DNA of 64,000 nt, taken from positions 315,001 through 379,000 of the forward strand of contig NC_045142.1 of NCBI RefSeq assembly GCF_008831285.2, in the 5' to 3' direction. The notes below the pieces were generated by a model that worked only from the letters and a program-made list of their open reading frames with translations, was not told where the DNA came from and did not search any database. Of this stretch, positions 47,117 through 59,075 are shown one piece after another. The position numbers were made by a program, and so were the translations under genes. Origin of the DNA: Nymphaea colorata. Lineage: Eukaryota > Streptophyta > Magnoliopsida > Nymphaeales > Nymphaeaceae. Position 1 is the stretch's first letter; every line of letters begins with the position of its first letter.

Positions 47117-50100
47117 TTACTCGCCTGGCCGTCCTTCTCCACCAGCAGTAGCAACTGCAGCATTTTTATATTGTTGCACAACCAATACTGAAGCTCTGAT
47201 ACCACTGTTAGATGCTGCTAGCACTTCTCCAGTGGCGCCCAACTCTGCGCAGTGATCAGCAGCTCGATCACCTGATCTGCTGGTTACGGGCAACCCGGGA
47301 ACTTGATGCTTGCCGATCACTATTAGCCCGTAGTTCCCACTCTTGCCAATGGCGACCACGGTCTCCACGACGTTGTCCACCGCCCTCTCTTCATAAACCA
47401 ATGTGTCGCTCTGCCCTCTGATCTCGCTGAGAACTGCTTGGTCCAAATCTGCTTCTTGCTGAGCGATTGCAGAGGTGGGTCGTCTTCGCCAGATGACACG
47501 AATTATGGTGAGCTTGAGACCGGGGTGGTCGGCCATCCGCGCGGCGAGCGCCAAGGCCTCGCGGTCGTCGGGCCCTCCGAAGAAAAGCATGCATACATTG
47601 TGGTCGTTGCTCTCGGGAGTAAGCCGAGAGGCGAGGCCGAGGCCGCGGTCGACGAGGATTGCTACTGAGCAGGGGGCTTGTTGAAGAACTCTCTGGTTCA
47701 CGGCTCTCCAGTCTTTGTTTAGATAAAATATTTGAAAAGTAAATAATTAGTATCATATTTACTCAGTTCAAAAATTTAATAATAATAAACTCCCAACAAG
47801 AAAAGTTTAATTCTACATAACTAAGATCTTCTCTTTCTCAAGGATTAATTGTCCTGAACTTATTTGTGTGACTGTGTCATCAAGGTAGATTTGGTATACT
47901 CCATCATTTGGAAGGTTGCGACAAAGGAAAATAAATTGTTGCAAGAATACTCTGAACAATTCCATTTTTCTTCAAGCCAGTGTAATTAAAACTATGAATA
48001 GTGCGACTAATTAAAAATAACTTTAATTATGGCTTTAACATGAGATAAAGGGTGAAAGTTTCAATCTAATCAATATTCTGATAATATCAAGGTCTTTGTG
48101 ATAATATATTACCCAACATGAAAATATCACGAGCAGAGAAGAATTCTTCTTTTCGCCTTTTGTGGGAAAGAGGGGTGCCCAAATAGATCTTTTAAATTTT
48201 TTACAAGGGTTGAACTATATTGTTGATTATCTGCATATTTTTCAACAGAAGCCGAATTAAAAAGTATTAGGATAATAACCTATAATTAAAATGCAAATAA
48301 TGTAAAACGGCATGTCTTATCATGTGGCTTATTCTTGTGGGAATTAGGTTCTGAAAACAATGTCAATGTAGCATAGGTTCAGGACTAAGCTAACAACATT
48401 TTGCATGGTGTAAATATAATAATCTCCACATAGATAGTCAACTGCTATTTAGAAGAAGAGAGAAAAAAAAGAGGAGCACTAGAATACCATGGCCAAGAGA
48501 CTCCAGAACTCCGTTAGCTCTATGCTGCTTGTGGAATGGAAGGATGATCAAGCTTGCCCTCTTGGCTCTAGCAACCCCACACACATCCTCATGCATAGTG
48601 GGCAGCGATGAGATTGCCCTCATGGGCCTCACAGAGACCTTGCTCAATTGCTCATAAGCTTCGAATGCGACGGCAACCTGGTCGGTTTCGCTATTTGTCC
48701 GGTTCCAGAAAGGGACACCATTTCTTCGAGCTCGCAGAACGGCCATAATGGAGGAAGGCCGCTCGGAGAGCTCCTCAAGGTGCATGGTGTACAACTTCAT
48801 AGGGGATTGCCTAGCCCCCCTCGTTGCCTCTATGAGGGTGATGATGGAGGGTATGTTTTGAGACCCATACAAGCAGGCTAGCACCCTTAGTTGCTCGTCC
48901 TTGCTAGGTTGGTCGCGCTCAATTTTCCTGTGCTTGTAGGGAATGGTCCTTCTGGCTGGTCTGTAGAGTGCCATCACCACTGGAGTTGTTATGAAAGTAG
49001 TGAAGATCGCCATTACAACTAAGATTGCAAAGCATTCATCATTCAAAACCTGTGAGAAAAGATACCAAATCTCATGTTCAAATTGATAACAAATTACTAA
49101 AAAGAACCATGTTTTAGTTATACACACACACACACATAAAAAAACCTGCGTCTTTGAAACGAAAGCCAATACACGAGGAAGACAGTAATGGCTTCTCTCT
49201 CCCTCTATCTCCACATTAAAACTTTTTCATAAAGCTACAGTCATCAATTTTGAGGAACAGAAAAGCTAGGATGAGAGCTAACCACAAAGGGGCTTTTGAT
49301 TAAACACAAAGTAAAATGACAATCATTTGAATCACCAAGTTTATGAGTTCTCGGAAAGCAAAACTGCAAGAAATTACTATTTCACGTGACGATAGACAAG
49401 TATGGCGTTTTGCACTTGATTCATCATAAATAGCTTAAAACTGCAAATATCGTACCTTTCTTTCTCTGCCAATGTTCAATACTATGAGCTCTACCAGCCC
49501 TTTGGTGTTCATAAGGAAACCCATGGTGACGGCCTCCCTCACAGGAACCTTGTTCATGACAGCAACTGCAAAGGTCCCAACTATCTTCCCACTGCAGGCT
49601 GTGGTTATCACCAGCACCAACAAGGCCCAAGACTTCCCTCCTTGAATGGTAGCCACATCAGTCTTCAACCCACTAGAAGCAAAGTACAGAGGTAGCATCA
49701 GACCTCCAACAAAGTCTTCTATCCTCTCTATCAGCATCCTTGCAAGTTCCCCTTCCTTGGGCACCGTCAGCCCGAACACGAATGCACCGAAAATCGCGTG
49801 AATTCCGATCAAGTCTGTGCAAAATCCGGCAGCGAAGACTCCGGCGAGAGCGAGTCCGATGTATGCCTCCCTCACTGGTGAGTCCTTCGGTGACCTGTTC
49901 GATATCCATTCCATGCACGGCTTCACGACAAGCATCATGAGTGCCACAAAGGTCACCCCTGAGAGAAGGATCCACACGGACACCACCGGCGACTTGTGGC
50001 CGCCGGAGAGGGCGACGGCGAGCGCGAGGAGGATCCATGCAGCGACGTCGTTGAATGCAGCTGCAGCCATGGTGGTCTCGCCTACCCTTGTTGTCAGGAG

Positions 50101-51107
50101 CTTTAGCTCCGCAAGGATGCGAGCTAAGACTGGGAAGGCGGTAATTGAGAGTGCAACTCCAATGAAGATGATGAACTCCCCAAAGGCTACAGATGGGTAT
50201 ATGGCTTCGCGGAGCACATAGGCGACGCCGATGCCAAGGGCAAATGGAAGAGAGATGCCGGCAGCGGCGATAGCCAGTGCCTTCCGCCCGCTTCGGCGGA
50301 TTGAGGCTAGGTCGAGCTCGAGGCCTACGAGGAAGAGGAAGAAGAGGAGGCCTATGTTGGCAATGGTCTCAAGCGTTGGAGTGCTCCAAGATGGGAATAT
50401 GGCATTGAGATATGCCTTGTTGCGACCAAGTGCAGAAGGTCCCAGCAGAATTCCTCCCTAAGCAGCAGCAAAGGAAAAGGAAAGAGAGCCATCATCAGCA
50501 GACACCAATTAGAAAATTTAGCTGCCAACCGTGGAATTCTAAGTTCTTAAATGAAACCATAGAGCTTGTTTCACAGCATCAGTTCATCTATCTATATAAT
50601 GAAAACGCTATGAATTCATAAATTTTTAATCTGTTAAACATTTGAACTGTTGCAACTTTCGAAAGACATCATAAACAAGGCAAGATCACAAAAGCGGATC
50701 AACCGTAATGAGTTCTTGATTTGTGAGCATGGAGATTACTCAGATTAGATCTGCATGCAAGGTTAGAATAATAGCTCGTTTAAGTACCGCCTTTTACAAA
50801 TTTGGTACCAAATTGATTTACTCAAGCTTCACGAAGCAGCCTCGTTTTTAAAGCTGTGTTTGAAAGATTGCGAGTTCACAAACTTGGTCACCTAGCTTTT
50901 GGCAGAACAGAGAAACAGAGAACTAACCAGTATTTCTGCTATGACTTTTGGCTGGCGTATTGGCTTCAGAAGGAAAGCGAAGGACCGAGTGACACATAGA
51001 ACGAGCACAGTTTGAACAATGAGGAGAGGGAATGAGAAGTGGAGTGGGTTATCACCTTGCCATACACCATGAGAAGATGTTTGGACAGAGGTAATATTGA
51101 TCCCCAT
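47117..51107 (-). CDS. CHX20: CHX20-like cation/H+ antiporter (CPA2 family)
   Basis: Exons on the minus strand are 51107-50928, 50457-49456, 49049-48488 and 47712-47117 (180+1002+562+596 nt), giving 779 residues plus stop with consistent phases. The N-terminus [18 protein letters not shown] and the block [13 protein letters not shown] are the CHX20 signature. About twelve membrane segments follow. [20 protein letters not shown] and the ion-binding FNDVAAW (Asn-Asp pair) are intact, as are [13 protein letters not shown] and [18 protein letters not shown]. Exons 3-4 encode the cytosolic USP-like C-terminal domain ([52 protein letters not shown]). CHX20 works in endomembranes of guard cells, affecting K+ and pH homeostasis and stomatal opening. 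The protein is about 60 residues shorter than the Arabidopsis one, mostly in the C-terminal linkers. A TATA box lies about 80 bp upstream. Assignment to the CHX20 clade rests on remembered sequence similarity. Confidence 0.93.
47713..48487 (-). other. Intron 3 of the CHX20-like gene
   Basis: A 775-bp AT-rich intron interrupting the cytosolic domain between LESLGH and WRAVNQRVL; the split Asp codon is G|AC. No other feature is seen. Confidence 0.75.
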
Positions 51108-51182
51108 CTCTCGCCCTCTTCCTCTCTTCTGTCTCGATGAAATGGCCGTGAAATTAAAACTGGAGCCATCTAGAGAAGATAC

Positions 51183-51191
51183 TATATATAT
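51183..51191 (-). promoter_or_regulatory. TATA box of the CHX20-like gene
   Basis: On the minus strand the sequence reads CCATATATATAGT, about 80 bp upstream of the ATG at 51107. This spacing predicts a 5' UTR of roughly 45-50 nt. It is the only good TATA motif close to the start. Confidence 0.6.
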
Positions 51192-54100
51192 GGTGGCAGT
51201 GGAAGCAGTAACAATTGGGTGGTAACAGTGAAAGGAAGAGGTTGACACATGGTAGAGCTGTTGCTAGCCATTCAAATTCTATTTGTAATATTTTCTTTTT
51301 AACACGTTGTAGCTGCAGCACGGCTTTTTTCTCTCTCTCCAGCGCGGTTCTTTCTCTCTACAGTACGACTAAGCTACGTGTCAAAGACGAGAAGGTGTTC
51401 TTGCGAACACGGCAGTATTTATAGGTTAGTTTCAAAATGGCAAAATTAAGCAAGGCAAGTAATTGCATGGTATTATAAATGATCTTAGATAGATGGCGAC
51501 CATGATTATATTCTGACAATTGGTTCACAACTGAGCCTCCAATATTCGGTGTGGTTCTGTTTTGCTAATAGGAACTCCGTCATGGTTAAAATTAAGATCT
51601 CAAGCACAGGGGGTCTAGAGTCTATATATATATATATATATATAAAGTAAATATAAATATTATATAAACTTGTCATGAGCTACCGGATGAATTTGATTGG
51701 TGAATTACAAGATACACTTGTGTATTTTTTTATAAATCAAATACTATTTCGTCAAATAATACACTGTTAACTATTACTTAATTCAATCAGATTACTCATA
51801 TTTATTATTGCACACAATTTTTATATTTCCTTAGTCCACAAGTTTCGTGAACTTGGAGATATTTCGAAAATATAGTGATTTATGAAAAAATATAAACAAA
51901 AACATGTAAAAGATAAAATCTCATGTGGACACGATTTAAATATCTTACAATAATGCCTCAATAATGCGCTTCAAGAATAGCTTTTTCTCCTTACATTTCT
52001 ATTGGTTGCAAATTTCACAATTTATTAATGCTCAGATTTGCCTAAGGTTTACTAGAAGGCCACCTGGATCAAGAGATTCTGCCTGGTTAAAATATAGATG
52101 AGAGCAATACTTGTAATTACAAGGAAAACTGCAAGCAGATTAAAATGTTTATAATAATCAGTACATGACATTAAGTGAATTCGTTTTCCCCAGCAAGTCC
52201 AAACTAAGAAAGATGGGGTCATATTAAGCCCGTGTCACATAAAGACCAAGATCTATCTGTTCACGAGATTCCCAATTACTTTACGTTCAATTTGGATAGA
52301 AAAAAGAGAGGTTCACAATGTAGATAGAAAAGGAAACTTTTGAATGCAAAAAGCGTTAAACAGCAAAAACATGATAGCAGCCAAAGATCACAAGGACCTT
52401 GAATCTTCTTTCGCTGATTTTCCTTAAAGCAGCCTTCTTGGACTACAAAACTTTAATGCCTATTTGAATTCAACCTACAAGTGGGTGATAACCGTGTGAT
52501 GCTGCCAAATATAGTGCTTAATCTATCGCTGACCCATGGTTTTTCTTGTTCAATTAAAAAAAAACATTATTTTTTCATCTAAAAAAACAAGAAAAATGTG
52601 CCTATCTTTGTGCATACGCCAAGGTTAACTCTATCATATTAGTTAAAAAAAATCGCTTGATTAATTTAAATATTAATTAACAAAAACAATGCTCACTAAT
52701 TTTTGTACAATTAATACATCTAATAATGCTGTTGAGTACAAGTAAAGAGGCTAAACCAAACCAATAAACATGAAACCTATTTGTGTTGCAGGCATTTTAA
52801 TCATCTTATCTCATTAACCAACTTAAGTTAGTGACAACTTATATTTAACAGAACAGAGGTGATTTTTAGTTAAATGGTTCAAAACATACAAGTGTAACAT
52901 TGGGGAGCCATTTATTCTATCACTAAATCTTTAAATGTGGTTCTGAAAAATATTTTCTGTTAGAAGTAAATATTAATTTCTTCTTTTCATGTTCCTTCCT
53001 ATCTCAATCGGTATTGAGAAATCCGTTCTTGTCTTATAATTTGGAATTCTAAGCTGGCACTCTGTTGATTTGGACACCAAAAGGTCTATTCTCTAGCATT
53101 TTCCCTTGTGGGGTGGGGGTGGAGGGTAGTGTTGCTGAAGAGAGTGAGAGCACACCCCTCCCAACGCACCCAGAAAAATTGTCTCTGGGGTCTGCCCATG
53201 CCTGTTTTAGGACCTGGGTAGAAACCATACACCATGTCAATTAGAGTATCCCGCACCTCATTGTTTGTAACGCCCATAAGAATCAAACTCCAGCCCAATC
53301 AATATTGCTATATGCCCTTTGAGGCAAATGGGAACCAGTCGTTTAAAAAGAAAGAATGACTTATTCAAATAGAATAGGACACAAGTTTTTTAAAACTTTT
53401 ATTAACTTAAGACTTTGCCATGCAGATAAATAAGTTTCTAGATGCTGTTGAAGTAACAAAAGGACGATGTTGCCTTTAAAAACATAAGTATCTTGTGACC
53501 ATGCTTCGGTTTGCCAAATTTAATATTTGCTGGGATTTGAAGATGCAAAACCTGGACAAGCAACATTTTGGTTTGTTCTTTTTAATAAAGTGGGGGGATC
53601 ACCCCAAGCAGGGTTGCATCGGAAACCTGGACAAGCAGAGATAGGATTCAAACAACTGCACCACCATAATTAGGGACGTCAAAGGATCAAGTTCAGGTCG
53701 GACAAAGACTTCTTAGGTCCAATTTAATCAGGACTGGCTAATGAGGTTCAGACTCAAATTCCGACACGATTTGATTTTAAACACAACAAACGGATAGGAC
53801 TCACCATCAGCACAGCTTACCATCCACGCATGTACAATTTATACGGGGTCAACAGACCGGATATTTGTCATCAAAGACGCATAGATAATCAGGTCGGACA
53901 TTGCAAGAATACGCGCCATAGAGCGAGGCTGGAAGTGATTCATGAAATTTCAATGGTGCTCGTTTTTAGGATTTACAATATGGAACCTCTAGCGTTCCCA
54001 CAATGACGTGTTTTTTTAAAGGAAAAGCCAAATGCACATGCACATGCACCCGAATCACGAACCATGCTAGAAAATCTGAGAACGGCTTTGATCTTAGTGC

Positions 54101-54285
54101 AGAAAAACAAAAATTCTGATTGATTGACTTTAGACGTTTATGTACAACATTGTATGGACTATCTGTAAAATACATGCAATGCCACCCAATTGTGGTAAGA
54201 ATTGCAAAACCAAAACTGCGCCACCTCAGAAATGGAAAAAAGGAATTTGTTGATGGTTAACCTGAAAAACTCTCTAAGAAACAGA
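51192..54285. other. Intergenic between CHX20-like and ZFC3H1-like genes
   Basis: No gene is recognised. A TA microsatellite lies at 51622-51645. The motif AACCTGGACAAGCA occurs twice about 74 bp apart (near 53548 and 53622), flanked by sequence resembling retroelement debris. A GC-richer patch at 53049-53298 has a short minus-strand open frame without a recognisable domain. The rest is AT-rich. Confidence 0.5.
51622..51645. repeat. (TA)n microsatellite
   Basis: TA run of about 24 bp, roughly 500 bp upstream of the CHX20-like start. Confidence 0.9.
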
Positions 54286-57200
54286 CTATTCCAGTTCAAT
54301 ACCTCTTTGCTTTGCTGCCTCTACAACTGAAATGGGATCTCCTAGCCGCCTATGCAAATTGAAGTAAGAGCGCCAAAGAGAAATGGAGAACGGATACACG
54401 GATATAGCCAGCTGATGAAACCTTTCTAGTATGACATCAACATCTAAGCACCCTAGTACCTCAGCTGCTTCTGTCCAAATTCTCTCAGGAGCTACAGGGA
54501 AAGCCTGTAGTATGGAATTAACCAAAACAGAACTCGCCCAGAACAATGCAGCAGTGGAGGAGATACTGCAAGGGTCATGAAGGTGAGCGATCCACTTGCA
54601 AATAGACAAAGCCAATTTATAGTTTGCAGGCAAAACGTCCATCAGAGTCTCCACAAAATCCGTAAGTGCCTTAAAATCACCATATTCATCGGGTAAAAGT
54701 GATGGGCTATACCAACATTTGAGGATGGAGTTAACCACGGAGGAATCCAGTGAAACTGGACCCATCATGTTAGTTATTAGCTGCCGAAGTCTTGATTTCT
54801 TGATGCAACTTAAAAATCTTCTAGATAATGGCTCAGGGGAAGGATAGGATCTTGCAGCTACAATGTATCCATACAACAGGGAGAATAATTTGCCATCGGG
54901 GAATTCCCTGATCAAGTCTGACGCATTGGAGAGGGAGAAGGCTGCATGCTCTACCACCAAATGGTTGAAATCCTCTGCAGAAGCAACCATTACTGCTTTA
55001 TCCATTGCTGATTGAGCTCCATCCTTATCACCATATAATAGTTTATATAAGGCAAGATTAAGCAGCGCATACGCTTTGTCTTTTAGATTACTATATGAGC
55101 AGGTCATGGAAGCTGGAACACATGGATCAAATAGAACATTTTCATCATTCTGAGTGGCTTCTTGGTTGAAGGATGTATCAGAATTTTGAAGTCGCCATGC
55201 AGTTTGAAACCAGTTGGCTGCCATTAAATCTTTCACAAATGCTTGTCCATTCTTTGCTAGAGCATACCCAAAGTATTGGTTCCAGACAATCTCAATGCCG
55301 GGAAAACCTTTTGGCCAATTATTCACGGAATCTTCTAACAGAGACAAATCAACATTACCCTCACAGTGATGCTTCCTCGTGTCAACGGACAACATTAGAA
55401 GTTCAATGCAGGATGGATACAGTTTCCTGTAATCATCTATCAATTTAGAAACACATTCAACTCCTTTAAGTGCCGCCATGCACTTGATGTGATTGACAGC
55501 TAAAGCCTGTCTAGATTTGATCTGGGATTCCTCTTCATTGTGTAATTCACTCTCAGGAGACATCTGTGTTTTATCTATCGCCAAATTTATCAGTTGCAAT
55601 GCGTTGTTTTTGTCGTTTTCAATCAACTGGACAGAAGGCCATTCTATCCCAAAGGGTAGTTCTTTATCAAACTCAAAGCATCCTACTACAGCATCTGGGA
55701 GTCTACCATAGACAACCAAGTATATGCAGGACACCCACAAGATGCACCTGTCTGACATCACTAAGCATGGCATAATCTCAAAAATTGGCACATGCCTGCA
55801 CTTTTCGGGCTTTGGTCTGTAAAGTTCATCAATTCTAGACATTGCACTTTCTTTATATCCTGATATACATAAAGTGTTTACAGACTGCAAGAACAGGTCC
55901 AAAATACATCCACTCATATATTTCCTCTCCCGTTTATCAGTGTGTACCAAATGGCACAATTTCAAGAGTGCAGAATCATATGCCTCTAATCTTTCACTAA
56001 GACTGATCCTGCTGTTTATGAACATCAGCCAGAGCTCATAAGAATATTCATTTTGACGCACCTGGGGTGGAGTGCAAAATTAAAATAAATGGTCAAAAGC
56101 GTATAATGGTTCAACCAATGCACAGAAAGCCCACGAGTCACATTGTAAGTGATGTAGGAATTACACATATTGAATGTAAACAATATGGAACAGATAACAA
56201 CAAGCAATGAGAATAAAAGAAGCATAATGAACAAAATTTTGAAAATACTTATTCTTCTGGGGCCAATTGCGAGCCATATATCTATCTACCTAACTGTTAA
56301 TTTCCTTCTCCTATTTATCTGAATGGCCAGATATGTACTAGACCACTCCCTTTAACCAAAAGTTTCCTTTTCATAAGCGTTGCCTCACACATTATGATAT
56401 AGACAATTAACACAATCCCCTTGTTGGTCAATGCATGAGAAGAAGATGAGCTGGAATCCTCAGCATCTAGCATACCCTTGAAAAAGTTAATGCTAAAACC
56501 TGGGCCATGCATAACAACTTTGATGGTTCTCCTAATTAGTATAGATCCCATGAGTAGCTTTTGCCAGTAAAATGTTCTTGTCCATAAAAATAACATTCGC
56601 AGTAGGTGAGTAAAAGCATGGTTATCTACCAGATGCACCAAATCAAGGTCAGTTTTCAGGATCCTTACACCTAAGTTTTACAGCATAAATATCATGAAAG
56701 GGCTGATGATCTCCGAGTGCCGATCATTTGAAACAACCACTATTATCAATTCACAGTTTCTGATTAGCTGCAATGCCTCCACACTTCATGGTGGTACAGA
56801 AAGTCATCTTTAGTGCAAGCATTAAATTTTCTATTTTTTACATATTTGTGTTTATGTTCCTTTCCACTTCAAACACAATTAGGCAGTCTAGTCTACCGAG
56901 TTTAGTGTAGCTCTATCCATATCCAGTTGTGTTGTTTGAAGTCTTGCATAGTTTAATTCAGATTCAAAGAGCACAAGCTTTTTGTTCCCTAAAGTCAGAA
57001 ATTGGCAGCATTAGGACTTGAAAAGAAATGCCATTTGATTTTTCAGAAAGGACAAATTTTTCACCAAGATAAACGAAAAAGCAATTTAGAGAAAAAAGTT
57101 GATGAAACGTACAGCATGAAGAAACATGTCATCATTTCCAATAGACTTCTCTGACTTGTAGAAAATGTGCAAATAAACCACCCACAATGCAACTGATCTT

Positions 57201-57917
57201 GGATTAGCTTCAAGAGATCTGGATAAGATTGATAAAGCCTGCAAAAATTATGTCATGACAAGAAAACAAACATATATCACTCTTGTCAAATTAACAAGCT
57301 GAGAAACACAAATTCTACAGATGTATGGCACACAAGAATCAGCAACAAGTCAATAAGTTGGACAGAATGACCTTTTTCTTTCCCTCCAATATATTGCTTT
57401 TCCTGCCAAATAGATCAAGGGCGATCTCCAAGGATCTTTCAGGATCAGCCAAGCCATCAAGAACTTGCTTCTGAATAAGATGGAAGAAATGACATAAGCC
57501 CATGCTTTTGTTTAGAACTTTAGATGAGAAAATAAGGCATAAAACACATAATTTGACATTAAAAATAAACTAACGTTCAATGTGTGTGTGCAGATGAATT
57601 TTAAGGATGGGTAAATTATCGACACTTTCTTCTGGCAGCTATCAATTGAATATACAGTGCTTTAATTAACACAACACCACCAGCAATTCAAATTGCAGGC
57701 TATGTAACACAGGCACTTCTAAGAGGTACAAGTACCCACGTCGATGCGACACGATACTGGTGCTGGTACAGGACACTGTGTGGCTACAGTGGTACATTTT
57801 TGTATTTTTATATGCTTTTGGACCATTTTAGCATTTTTTTTTGTTCAGTAATAAATAATTTATAAATGTAAACAATGAATTTATGTGTTTATTTGCTTAA
57901 AATCTTATTTTATATAT

Positions 57918-57948
<31 letters not shown>

Positions 57949-59040
57949 ACATACCCAAGTTTTTTAAAAATATTCCACACCCATACCCATACCCATACCG
58001 GCACTTGTATCTGTACCCATATGACATCGATTGTAGGGCTTTCCCTGGTGCTAATATCCACCATCTAGACTATTGTGACATGATCCCTGGTGTTAGTATC
58101 CACCACCTAGAGTATGGTGACGTGAACAGTTGATACTTGGCGAAAGATAAAGATACTTCTAAACCAAGTAGACAATTTGTAAATGTCACACTTAAGCTGA
58201 AGATATCATATGGTGCAAACCTCCACTTTTCAGTACACTATTCTTCCAAAATTAACTGAACTGCAATATGTTCCATTTTCTGCATGATATGAGACATATA
58301 CTTGTACAAGGGAGATACAGAAAATGAAGGAACCCATTCAATACCTTGTTTTGGGAAGTCACACAAAGAAACTCTTCAGGATATTTTGAAAACATATCTT
58401 GGAAAATCCAAGAAAATATACAAGCGTGGGTGTTTGTTCATGTTCTTGGAAGATCGATACTACTAAGTACTAACTACCAAGTGCTATCTATAAATAATAT
58501 GGTTATAAACGATCAAAGTAGTTTTAGACTTTTAGTTACATTAATAGTACACAGAAGCACATGGTTTTATTATTGTTGTATTTGTTCTTTTTGTTTTCCC
58601 TTGGATGAATCTCAAGGTCCAAAGTGTTATCAAACAGTATATGTTTTCACGGGTCAAAGAAGAAACTTTGAAAATCTCACCCTTTTCCTTTTCAAGTTAA
58701 TTAACTGTTAGAAAGAAAAAGGATATAACCCTTTCTCTTTTGTCTAGTATAAGGAACTGGAAATCGAAGTTCATGAAATAGGACTTGTTTGACACTCACA
58801 ATATCCAGATGGAAATATTTGGCGCATGACTTCATGTCAGCAAATCCTATACAGATATAACCTAGCCTGTTTCTGTGGAACCAATCAAAAACAAACAATA
58901 GGAAGAAAAGCCATAGATTTGATTATTCATGATAATTTTAGAAATATAAATAAACCTAGTGTTTTTCTCTGAAACCAATTATGATAGAGAGGAGCCATAG
59001 ATTTCAAGACAATTTTGATATAAATATATCAATATACAGA

Positions 59041-59075
<35 letters not shown>

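Noticed and set aside
47197-47211. Minus-strand TGGTATCAGAGCTTC, identical over 12 nt to the Met-initiator tRNA primer-binding site of LTR retrotransposons
   Set aside because: It lies in frame inside the CHX20-like C-terminal exon ([13 protein letters not shown]), which matches the protein family on both sides; no LTR borders it. Coincidence.
53049-53298. Minus-strand frame with PQRQFFWVRWEGCALTLF
   Set aside because: Short, no start context, no family; probably repeat-derived.
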